Source: Cyanobacteria bacterium UBA11370 (GTDB lineage Bacteria > Cyanobacteriota > Cyanobacteriia > Cyanobacteriales > Coleofasciculaceae). Taken from it: a stretch of DNA of 6,478 nt. Positions 1-5,081 of the stretch are shown here, piece by piece. The position numbers were made by a program, and so were the translations under genes. Every line of letters begins with the position of its first letter. The stretch's first letter is position 1. The stretch lies in assembly GCA_003486645.1 (NCBI GenBank), contig DNGI01000055.1:1-6478 (forward strand), written 5' to 3'. A model generated the notes under the pieces. That model was not told the origin of the DNA. It did no database searches and saw nothing but the letters and a program-made list of their open reading frames with translations.

Positions 1-21
1 CCCACTCCCCACTCCCCACTC
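1..21. repeat. Heptanucleotide tandem repeat CCCACTC x3
   Basis: Three exact copies of CCCACTC (GAGTGGG on the coding strand) fill the window edge, and more copies may lie outside. The repeat lies inside the open frame of the GH15/PHK-like gene and reads E-W-G-V-G-S-G after the family-like stretch LTLLLTHQMLVDG. Three 7-bp units are 21 bp, so this copy number keeps the frame. Short tandem heptamers are characteristic of filamentous cyanobacteria, but usually between genes. Confidence 0.8.
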
Positions 22-1758
22 ACCATCAACTAACATTTGATGAGTCAACAACAGTGTTAGCGTCGGACGACCCAACTCACACCAATGACGTTGAATATAA
101 GCCAATTCACTTTTAATTTGAGCGACTAAAAAATGGTAATCTAGAGTTAGATAAAACTGCTGTTGGTCTAAAAATGCAGGCAAGAAAACCACGGTTTCTC
201 GACTGATGCGAAATATTCTTGATGTCGTCAAACTCCGCAATCGTCGCACAGGTCGTCCAGTCAAACCCAAGGAACCACAGCGCCCCATTTGAGCATAAAC
301 CGTTGACAAATCTGTCGCTTGACGCACTTGTATTGGATCAACTTGTTTAGGCGTTTCTGTAGCAATTCCATAAGCAGCTAATTGAGTCTGTAACGCCTCA
401 TCTTCTGCTAATAAAACAATTTGTACTACCGGATCTTGATGCCGTCCTACACACAAATAACGCCCCAATGGATCGATATCTCCGGGTGCAATTAAGCCCT
501 CACTTAATAGCTTGCCCAGCACGTACAAACTCTGCGCCCAAACTAGGGGAATATTTTCATTCGGTAAACGCGATTGGCTATGTGGAGATACCCGTTCTAA
601 TTTAATCTTGTCCTCTGGCACATAATAAAGTTCGGGCAAAAGATGTAACCCATCTTGTTCAATTAATAAACTCTCCAAACAATTCTGATAGTAATCAACT
701 TGTTCACTCTTTCCTCGGAACAACCCATCAAGTACTAGGTAAGTAAAAAATAAAGGCCATTCACACTCAATATGTTCAAATTGTTGCAATTCCCACGGTT
801 CATAATGCAAACGAGTGGTATCTTCTAAAACCGTCTGATGTCCATCTCTCAAAAAGCGCTTGCACCCGTATTTTCCTTGTAATTTATCAATAATTTTTTG
901 ACGGGTGCGTTCAATCAATTCGACATCTTCCACTGCAAAAGCTGGGAAACCAATTACACTTAATAAAGCTGCATCCGTTTCCTTCGAGCTAGATTCCCGT
1001 GGTAATAAGGTAGACAAAGTAATCCGCGATCGCGCAATTTCATCCGGCAAAACGTGAATCACAGAGGCTTGAGAACCCCGCACACCAAATAAATCTAACC
1101 CATTAATGGCTTCTAATGCGGCTTTTGCCATCCCTACGGAACTCGCATTTAATTCGGGATTCCCGTGGTTAACCTTATTCCCCCGTTCCCAAATTCCATA
1201 ATCAGGGGTGCGATAAGCCCGACCAATGTAATACACTAAATTCTGGACAAAGTGAACTTCATCCATGGTATAAATAATATGCAATCCTGATGCCGTCATC
1301 TGGGCTAGCATCAGCAACAATAGAGAGGTTGCATCCAGTTGCAGGTGTCCCCATTCATCATCCCCGACAACCACATCGCCTGTGCTGGTATTGTACTTCG
1401 CGTGTAGCGCATCTAACAGGGATTGAGTTTCTTTAAACCGTTCTACCTTGTGAGCTTGCCGCATCATGCAGAATAACAGCCCACGCATCAGTTTAACAAC
1501 ACTCTGCTCAAGTTCAAAGGTACGCCCACTATCCGGATCTAACTTCCGGTACGCTAACGCCAGCCCCCAAACTGCCAAAATACTGTAAACATTATCTCGT
1601 ACCCAGGCATCGGTGTAGTCGCCATGGGCATTAATCGCGGTACTGGCGGGTAATAAACCAGTAATTGGGTTTTGACGATTAAGAATAACCCGGACTTGTT
1701 GGTAATAATCGTCTAATCGAGCAGGTAGCTGGGTAGCGATAGTAGCGATAATAGACAT
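1..1758 (-). CDS. GH15 / phosphorylase kinase alpha/beta-like protein, 3' end missing
   Basis: The reading frame is open for 586 codons from ATG at 1758 to the window edge with no stop, so the C-terminus lies outside. An in-frame TAA sits one codon upstream of the ATG (TAA AGG ATG), which supports this start; the AAAGG next to the ATG is too close to be a good ribosome binding site. Recognisable blocks are GLLPAST at 34-40, HGDYTDAWVRDNVYSILAVW at 45-64, DEWGHLQLDATSLLLLMLAQM at about 134-154, YGIWERGNKVNHGNPELNASS at about 187-207, ECEWPLFFTY at 331-340, and GRPVRRLRSLTTSRIFRI at 501-518. These fit the (alpha/alpha)6 glucoamylase-like fold shared by GH15 enzymes and the regulatory subunits of phosphorylase kinase. 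The eukaryotic subunits exceed 1,000 residues, so a large part may be missing. Bacteria lack the classical kinase complex, so the biochemical role is uncertain; a carbohydrate-binding or glycogen-related role is inference. No signal peptide is seen. The gene lies 121 bp downstream of sigA on the same strand. Confidence 0.9.
   Translation of the reverse strand, partial: MSIIATIATQLPARLDDYYQQVRVILNRQNPITGLLPASTAINAHGDYTDAWVRDNVYSILAVWGLALAYRKLDPDSGRTFELEQSVVKLMRGLLFCMMRQAHKVERFKETQSLLDALHAKYNTSTGDVVVGDDEWGHLQLDATSLLLLMLAQMTASGLHIIYTMDEVHFVQNLVYYIGRAYRTPDYGIWERGNKVNHGNPELNASSVGMAKAALEAINGLDLFGVRGSQASVIHVLPDEIARSRITLSTLLPRESSSKETDAALLSVIGFPAFAVEDVELIERTRQKIIDKLQGKYGCKRFLRDGHQTVLEDTTRLHYEPWELQQFEHIECEWPLFFTYLVLDGLFRGKSEQVDYYQNCLESLLIEQDGLHLLPELYYVPEDKIKLERVSPHSQSRLPNENIPLVWAQSLYVLGKLLSEGLIAPGDIDPLGRYLCVGRHQDPVVQIVLLAEDEALQTQLAAYGIATETPKQVDPIQVRQATDLSTVYAQMGRCGSLGLTGRPVRRLRSLTTSRIFRISRETVVFLPAFLDQQQFYLTLDYHFLVAQIKSELAYIQRHWCELGRPTLTLLLTHQMLVDGEWGVGSG
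1026..1033. other. HIP1 octamer GCGATCGC
   Basis: Exact copy of the highly iterated palindrome typical of cyanobacterial genomes, inside the GH15/PHK-like gene. It supports a cyanobacterial host. Confidence 0.9.
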
Positions 1759-1770
1759 CCTTTAACCAAA

Positions 1771-1862
1771 GGAATTATGAATTATAAATTATAAATCATA
1801 AATACTGAATTATGAAAGATGTATTTTTCCCTCATAATCCAGCATTCATAATTTATAATTCA
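1771..1862. repeat. AT-rich direct and inverted repeats between sigA and the GH15-like gene
   Basis: Variants of GAATTATGAATTATAAAT recur here: GAATTATGA at 1772-1780, GAATTATAAATTAT at 1779-1792 and GAATTATGAA at 1807-1816. The segment at 1778-1792 is the exact reverse complement of 1848-1862, a 15-bp arm pair, and GGATTATGAG (reverse complement of 1831-1840) is a further diverged copy. A transcript could fold into a long A/U-rich stem, but there is no GC-rich stem plus U-tract, so I do not call it a terminator. Such AATTATGAATTAT patches are common between genes in filamentous cyanobacteria. Confidence 0.7.
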
Positions 1863-1879
1863 ACCTTCATAACTCAACG

Positions 1880-3046
1880 CTAGCGGATGTATTCCTTAAG
1901 AATGCTATTCCGATTGGGATGGCGCAATTTGCGGAGAGCTTTGGCTTCAATTTGGCGGATTCGTTCCCGTGTGACGTTGAAAATTTGCCCGATTTCTTCC
2001 AACGTTTTCATTCGTCCATCATCCAACCCGTAGCGCAATCGTAAAACATCCCGTTCCCGGGGACTTAATGTGTCCAACACGCTTTCCAAGTCTTCTCGTA
2101 GTAGATTTTTAGATACCTGATCTTCCGGAGTTTCGCCATCGGCTTCAATGAAATCTCCCAGTCTAGAATCTTCTTCTTTACCAATTGGAGTTTCTAACGA
2201 GATGGGAAGTTGAGCCGATTTAGCAATGAATCGCAGCTTCTCGATCGTCATTTCCATGCGATCGGCAATTTCTTCTTCAGTTGGCTTACGCCCCATTTCT
2301 TGTGAAAGAATTTTAGTCGTCTTTTTAATTCGGGAAATCGTTTCGTAAAGGTGAACAGGTAAGCGAATGGTACGAGATTGATCGGCGATCGCTCTAGTGA
2401 TTGCTTGCCGAATCCACCAAGTCGCGTAGGTTGAAAACTTGTATCCTTTTTCGTGATCGAACTTTTCAGCGGCTCGAATTAGACCCAGAGAACCTTCTTG
2501 AATCAGATCTTGGAACGATAATCCCCGATTCATGTATTTCTTCGCAATGGACACCACCAAACGTAGGTTGGACTGCACCATTTTATCTTTCGCCCGCCGA
2601 CCCAAGAAAAGGCGATGACGGAACTCTGGCAACTCCATATTGACTGAATTTGCCCATTCTCTTTCGTGGGGTTCTCGATCCAACTGATCGAACAAACGTT
2701 CCCGCACACGCTCTAATTCCAACAAGTCGGCAATTTTCCGAGCCAATTCAATTTCTTCATCGGCGCGTAATAGCCGGATGCGACCAATTTCTTGCAGGTA
2801 CAGGCGAATTGAATCTTCAGTATAGTGTTTTTTCTTAGTTTGGGTGCGACGACGGGTAGAACGCACCTTTCCAGGCTTACCCTCATCCTCATCCGATGCA
2901 GTTTCTAGTAACTCCTCTCGGTTCACCTCATCCTCATCCGGTGGAGCATCCAGCAGCTCATCTCGGTTTGCTTCATCTTCGATCAAGAAATCAAACTCGC
3001 TGTGAGGCTGAGCGATTGTTGCGAGTACGTCGTGTGCCTGGGTCAT
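1880..3046 (-). CDS. sigA: RNA polymerase principal sigma factor SigA (group 1, RpoD type)
   Basis: This is the essential sigma-70 subunit that directs core RNA polymerase to housekeeping promoters. At 388 residues it has the usual length for cyanobacterial SigA. The acidic N-terminus (17-55) is followed by a basic linker (60-73), region 1.2 from [17 protein letters not shown] (74-90), and region 2 from about 150 to 222 with [34 protein letters not shown], and [20 protein letters not shown] for -10 recognition and melting. The RpoD box SRTIRLPVH is at 224-232, region 3 at about 236-305 includes [19 protein letters not shown], and region 4 at about 320-376 has the -35-binding helix-turn-helix [20 protein letters not shown]. 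It ends with the family tail [15 protein letters not shown]. The ATG is preceded by GAGG eight bases away. The stop is TAG. All sigma core regions look intact. The odd point is a 15-residue tandem duplication in the acidic N-terminus. Confidence 0.97.
   Translation of the reverse strand: MTQAHDVLATIAQPHSEFDFLIEDEANRDELLDAPPDEDEVNREELLETASDEDEGKPGKVRSTRRRTQTKKKHYTEDSIRLYLQEIGRIRLLRADEEIELARKIADLLELERVRERLFDQLDREPHEREWANSVNMELPEFRHRLFLGRRAKDKMVQSNLRLVVSIAKKYMNRGLSFQDLIQEGSLGLIRAAEKFDHEKGYKFSTYATWWIRQAITRAIADQSRTIRLPVHLYETISRIKKTTKILSQEMGRKPTEEEIADRMEMTIEKLRFIAKSAQLPISLETPIGKEEDSRLGDFIEADGETPEDQVSKNLLREDLESVLDTLSPRERDVLRLRYGLDDGRMKTLEEIGQIFNVTRERIRQIEAKALRKLRHPNRNSILKEYIR
2385..2392. other. HIP1 octamer GCGATCGC
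   Basis: Exact HIP1 palindrome inside sigA, in the region 2 codons for residues near A219-D222. Confidence 0.9.
2882..2977 (-). repeat. In-frame 45-bp tandem duplication in sigA (acidic 15-residue module)
   Basis: Residues 24-38 ([15 protein letters not shown]) and 39-53 ([15 protein letters not shown]) are tandem copies followed by a third DE at 54-55. At DNA level CCTCATCCG and CTCGGTT recur 45 bp apart. The identity is partial, so the duplication is not recent. It lies in the variable acidic region ahead of region 1.2 and keeps the frame. Confidence 0.8.
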
Positions 3047-3066
3047 GCCTTTTTCCTCATGCTCCT
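3043..3066 (-). promoter_or_regulatory. sigA ribosome binding site and overlapping 5-codon mini-ORF
   Basis: On the minus strand GAGG (3055-3058) lies eight bases before the sigA ATG. A second ATG at 3058-3060 opens ATG AGG AAA AAG GCA TGA, whose stop overlaps the sigA start as ATGA. It has GGAG one base upstream, too close for efficient initiation. The ribosome binding site is supported; a role for the mini-ORF is speculative. Confidence 0.5.
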
Positions 3067-3080
3067 TCAGTTAAAGACCA

Positions 3081-3103
3081 GTAGATGTTATCTATTTATC
3101 TAC
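3081..3103 (-). promoter_or_regulatory. Inverted repeat in the sigA 5' leader
   Basis: GTAGAT (3081-3086) and ATCTAC (3098-3103) are complementary across an 11-base A/T-rich loop, 35-57 bp upstream of the sigA ATG. The minus strand also carries a TAGATA direct repeat here, and -10-like hexamers (TATCTT, TAACAT) overlap it. It could be an operator or leader hairpin; I cannot place a convincing -35/-10 pair. Confidence 0.25.
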
Positions 3104-3214
3104 TTAAGATAGCGTAGCCAGTGGTTTAAGTTACTTTGGCATTCTTTGGGTTTTTTAATGGGTAAGTCTGAGGAATAAGATAAGATTTATTTCTCTTCCT
3201 TAACCGGGGTGCGA

Positions 3215-3319
3215 ATGCTTTATGAAGTAATGATTAATGCTGGCTTCTTTTGTGACTTTTTGATTGTAGCTTTAATTACACAAATTGCACGCTGGCTTTT
3301 ACCTACAATCTGCGGATAG
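3215..3319 (+). CDS. Possible 34-residue hydrophobic peptide, divergent from sigA
   Basis: ATG at 3215 to TAG at 3317-3319 reads MLYEVMINAGFFCDFLIV followed by ALITQIARWLLPTICG. Residues of about 8-30 are hydrophobic enough for one membrane span. GGGG at 3206-3209 lies five bases before the ATG, and a GTG at 3209 could add two codons. I do not recognise the peptide; it does not match the small photosystem or cytochrome b6f subunits I know. An ORF of this length in A/T-rich DNA is easily found by chance, and T-rich codons give hydrophobic residues automatically, so confidence is low. Confidence 0.2.
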   Translation: MLYEVMINAGFFCDFLIVALITQIARWLLPTICG

Positions 3320-3342
3320 TGAAGTTGGGTTATCCAGAGCTT

Positions 3343-3742
3343 TTACACAATACTAATGTTAGTGGAATGATTACACCCATCATAGATTTCCTTTCCTTGG
3401 TTTGTATTGCTGGATAGATTGGCTTCAACGTCCAAGCTGATCAGCCTTAGCAGTTGCTGGTACGTTGTTTTTGAGTTCCATTGAAGTTGATAAATCCGAG
3501 TAATATCCTCGGCATTGGGTTCAATCCTTCTCAAATCTAATCTAGCGCTAAACTGAATTGCCCCGGACAAATAGCTGAAATACACTCAGCCATTTTAATG
3601 AATTTAGTTGGTCAATAACAGCCATCGTATCTGAAAGAATCATAGACTCACCCAGTCTTTGATTTAGTACATCTGTTCTGAGCTGCTTTCAGCATTCCCT
3701 CTGACTACCATAGCGAAGTTCTTCTGCATTGGGTAATATTTT
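3343..3742 (-). pseudogene. Decayed coding remnant of unknown family
   Basis: Two protein-like stretches lie in different frames of the minus strand. The upstream frame (3742 to 3551) reads KILPNAEELRYGSQREC, a TGA stop at 3689-3691, then KQLRTDVLNQRLGESMILSD and TMAVIDQLNSLKW, ending at TAG 3548-3550. An overlapping 80-codon frame starts at GTG 3585, directly after an in-frame TGA, and includes RRIEPNAEDITRIYQLQW and TYQQLLRLISLDVEANL, ending at 3343. Both carry a PNAE(E/D) motif, coded by a shared CCCAATGC, about 210 bp apart. The internal stop and frame change suggest decay. I do not recognise a family. The 80-codon frame has a faint look of the IYxLxW region of IS4-type transposases but lacks the expected following Glu and Lys. 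It could equally be two chance ORFs. Confidence 0.25.
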
Positions 3743-3819
3743 CTACGATCAGAGGCAGTGAATGTATGAAGCAAGGTATGTTTGTGTAAAACATTTGTTG
3801 TAGCACACAAAATGAGCAT

Positions 3820-3972
3820 ATGGGGTTAAGTCACAGAGTATTAAGTGCTAAATCAGAGAGATATCAATCTTGGATGCTAATCCGTTCTACGGTAGAAGAC
3901 TATAGAATAGCAAAACTTTTTTACGAAGAATTAAGAGACCGGGCTTCTCTAGACACTCTATATGTAGAATGA
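3820..3972 (+). CDS. Small hypothetical protein, 50 residues
   Basis: ATG at 3820 to TGA at 3970-3972 gives 50 residues, beginning MGLSHRVLSAKSERYQSW and ending in a charged, helix-prone stretch (RSTVEDYRIAKLFYEELRD, 22-40, then RASLDTLYVE). The frame stays open upstream to 3790 without another ATG. The regular spacing of Leu/Ile/Phe/Tyr against Arg/Glu/Lys suggests one amphipathic helix, and no membrane segment or signal peptide is present. No strong Shine-Dalgarno precedes the ATG. It converges on the deacetylase gene 40 bp away. I do not recognise a family. Protein-like composition and the tidy end favour a real gene or the C-terminal end of a lost one; the missing ribosome binding site counts against it. 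Confidence 0.35.
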   Translation: MGLSHRVLSAKSERYQSWMLIRSTVEDYRIAKLFYEELRDRASLDTLYVE

Positions 3973-3984
3973 AGCCAAGGGTTT

Positions 3985-4002
3985 TAGAGGGTTTCCACTC
4001 TA
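3985..4002. terminator. Weak hairpin between converging ORFs
   Basis: TAGAG (3985-3989) pairs with CTCTA (3998-4002), and two further G-C pairs can form around a bulge. It lies 11 bp after the deacetylase stop (minus) and 13 bp after the 50-codon ORF (plus). Neither strand has a proper U-tract after the stem, so a terminator role is only a possibility. Confidence 0.25.
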
Positions 4003-4012
4003 CTGGTAGTGT

Positions 4013-4696
4013 TTAATTCCTGGGTGTTGGGGAACGTTGCCATAACTCATTAATCGTAACAAAATGATAACCTCGTGCCAGTAACTCAGGAATTAACTGA
4101 GCGGTCGTTTGGACAATATCTTGTCCTCCATAGTACCCATCGTGTAAGACAATTAGCGATCCATTCTCAACCTGCTGTAGCACTCGCCGAACTACGACTG
4201 AAACACCAGGACGCACCCAATCTTCAGGAACTACACTCCACATCACAGGTCGATACCCCCACTGGTGCAGTAAACTCAAGGTTTGGGGTGTAAATAGACC
4301 GTTAGGGGGACGCACATCTCGAAGAGTTTCAGCGTCAAGCTGACAAGCTTTGGCGATTGCGAGTTGGCTTTTTTCTAAACTTTGTTTGAGAGCATCGGGT
4401 TTGAGGAGGGGGAAAGATTGATGGTCATATCCATGTAGTCCAATCCAGTGACCCCTAGCATAAACTTCTCTGGCAACCGTTGGGGTACGGGTGACACAAA
4501 TACCCAACCAGAAAAAACTTGCTTTGATGCGGTATTGGTCTAGTACCTGCAAAAGTTCCGGGGTATATTGGGGATGAGGGCCATCATCAAAGGTAAGGGC
4601 GATCGCTCGTGAATTTTTTGCTCCTGACCACAGACAATCGGGAAAGGTCGGTTTGAGAATTTTGTACAAAATGGGATAAAGCGGAGCAAATTGCAT
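4013..4696 (-). CDS. Polysaccharide deacetylase (NodB / carbohydrate esterase family 4)
   Basis: CE4 enzymes remove acetyl groups from N-acetylated sugars such as peptidoglycan GlcNAc/MurNAc or chitin-like and exopolysaccharide chains, using a bound divalent metal. The 227-residue product is essentially one NodB domain with all motifs: LTFDDGPHPQYT at 34-45 (general-base Asp37, metal-binding Asp38), HGYDH at 88-92 (metal ligands His88 and His92), RPPNG at 129-133, WSVVPEDW at 153-160, and LIVLHDG at 181-187 (His185). The substrate cannot be read from the sequence. The N-terminus is mildly hydrophobic (APLYPILYKILKP) but shows no clear signal peptide or cleavage site, which is odd for an enzyme acting on cell-wall sugars. 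ATG 4696 is the only in-frame start: TAA lies nine codons upstream at 4721-4723, inside a 7-bp repeat. No Shine-Dalgarno is visible. The stop is TAA at 4013-4015. Confidence 0.95.
   Translation of the reverse strand: MQFAPLYPILYKILKPTFPDCLWSGAKNSRAIALTFDDGPHPQYTPELLQVLDQYRIKASFFWLGICVTRTPTVAREVYARGHWIGLHGYDHQSFPLLKPDALKQSLEKSQLAIAKACQLDAETLRDVRPPNGLFTPQTLSLLHQWGYRPVMWSVVPEDWVRPGVSVVVRRVLQQVENGSLIVLHDGYYGGQDIVQTTAQLIPELLARGYHFVTINELWQRSPTPRN
4599..4606. other. HIP1 octamer GCGATCGC
   Basis: Exact HIP1 palindrome inside the deacetylase gene, just upstream (in coding order) of the TFDDGP codons. No HIP1 site occurs inside the tnpB element further right. Confidence 0.9.
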
Positions 4697-4699
4697 TGG

Positions 4700-4727
4700 T
4701 TGGTTGTTGGTTGTTGGTTGTTAGTTG
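4700..4727. repeat. Heptanucleotide repeat TTGGTTG x3 plus TTAGTTG, abutting the deacetylase start
   Basis: Copies at 4700-4706, 4707-4713 and 4714-4720 are exact; 4721-4727 has one change (TTAGTTG). On the coding strand the array reads CAACCAA units and ends three bases before the deacetylase ATG, occupying the place where a ribosome binding site would be. It matches the short tandem heptamers of filamentous cyanobacteria. The altered copy supplies the in-frame TAA upstream of the gene. Confidence 0.85.
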
Positions 4728-4745
4728 TTTTTTAGCGGTTACAAC

Positions 4746-4775
4746 TGTAGAGACGTACCATGGTACGTCTCTACA
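4746..4775. repeat. Perfect 30-bp palindrome of the GTAGAGACG type
   Basis: The arm TGTAGAGACGTACCA (4746-4760) is followed directly by its exact reverse complement (4761-4775), with CCATGG at the centre. Palindromes of this form are widely dispersed between genes in filamentous cyanobacteria. Here it lies 50 bp upstream of the deacetylase start codon. As RNA or single-stranded DNA it would make a strong hairpin; neither side has a U-tract that clearly marks a terminator. Confidence 0.85.
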
Positions 4776-4925
4776 TTGTTTGAAAGGAGATGTCTATTAA
4801 CTATCCAATCGGATTAGGTAAGCTGTTATGTATTTAAATTTCAATTTCATAGTATTCAATTAGGCAATAAAACCTTAAACTCAGAACTGACGCAAACGTC
4901 TCATTTAAACACTAGCGATAGGAGT

Positions 4926-4949
4926 ACAGTGGGCACTGTCCACCCTACC
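4926..4949. repeat. Short inverted repeat with GTGGGCACTGTCCACCC core
   Basis: ACAGTG (4926-4931) and CACTGT (4934-4939) pair around GG, and the wider sequence GTGGGCACTGTCCACCCTACC resembles half of the GGTAGGGTGGGC...GCCCACCC palindromes common in cyanobacterial intergenic DNA. It lies just outside the proposed left end of the tnpB element. The link to that repeat family is from memory. Confidence 0.45.
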
Positions 4950-4971
4950 AGAACATTTAAGAAGTTGAGAG

Positions 4972-4993
4972 CCACCGTCTTTTTAAGCGGTGG
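4972..4993 (+). repeat. Left-end hairpin of the tnpB element
   Basis: CCACCG (4972-4977) pairs perfectly with CGGTGG (4988-4993) across a 10-base loop TCTTTTTAAG. Subterminal hairpins of this kind are what Y1 transposases bind in IS200/IS605 elements. Confidence 0.7.
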
Positions 4994-5005
4994 ATGAAAA
5001 CGACT

Positions 5006-5023
5006 GGAAGGATTTATCCTTCC
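5006..5023 (+). repeat. Second hairpin in the tnpB leader
   Basis: GGAAGGAT (5006-5013) and ATCCTTCC (5016-5023) are perfect complements, foldable as seven base pairs around TTTA. It lies between the left-end hairpin and the tnpB ribosome binding site, so it could affect tnpB translation or serve as part of the element end. Confidence 0.55.
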
Positions 5024-5064
5024 GTTTCCAAATCAATCCTAGAGGCATCATGCAATAATCAGGT

Positions 5065-5070
5065 AGGAGG
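5065..5070 (+). promoter_or_regulatory. Strong Shine-Dalgarno AGGAGG ahead of tnpB
   Basis: AGGAGG ends 11 bases before the tnpB ATG (5082) and seven bases before an out-of-frame ATG (5078) in the overlapping ATGAATG. The better spacing favours the wrong start, which may keep TnpB synthesis low. An in-frame TGA at 5079-5081 excludes a TnpB start further upstream. Confidence 0.65.
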
Positions 5071-5081
5071 TGATGAGATGA

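Larger units (their letters stand above)
3047..4012. other. 966-bp region with no secure gene between sigA and the deacetylase gene
   Basis: This stretch lies upstream of sigA and downstream of the deacetylase gene. It holds the sigA leader, two short plus-strand ORFs (34 and 50 codons), a minus-strand region that reads like decayed coding sequence, and a weak hairpin at 3985-4002. I found no tRNA, rRNA or CRISPR repeat. It is more A/T-rich than the flanking genes. The sigA promoters should lie in roughly its first 300 bp. Confidence 0.6.
4728..4955. other. Intergenic stretch between the deacetylase gene and the tnpB element
   Basis: Apart from the 30-bp palindrome and the short inverted repeat at 4926-4939, this A/T-rich stretch shows no gene. 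It should contain the deacetylase promoter (minus strand), which I cannot place. A 15-codon ORF at about 4791 begins directly on a GGAG and is not credible. Confidence 0.5.

Noticed and set aside
2401..2643. 80-codon plus-strand ORF
   Set aside because: Antisense to the conserved region 2 codons of sigA; the protein is not family-like.
1880..3046. Group 2 alternative sigma factor (SigB-E type)
   Set aside because: The acidic N-terminal extension, region 1.2 and the [15 protein letters not shown] tail fit group 1 SigA.
2650..3084. Two 62-codon plus-strand ORFs
   Set aside because: Antisense shadows of the sigA N-terminal half.
3518..3535. GGGTTCAATCC resembling a tRNA T-arm
   Set aside because: The flanking bases do not form the T stem, and no acceptor, D or anticodon arm is found at the right distance.
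4075..4293. 72-codon plus-strand ORF
   Set aside because: Antisense to the CE4 motifs of the deacetylase, no ribosome binding site.
4700..4727. CRISPR-like array
   Set aside because: Units are 7 bp and contiguous, with no spacers; it is a simple tandem repeat.
4791..4838. 15-codon ORF after AAAGGAG
   Set aside because: The ATG directly adjoins the GGAG, giving no usable spacing, and the ORF is trivial in length.
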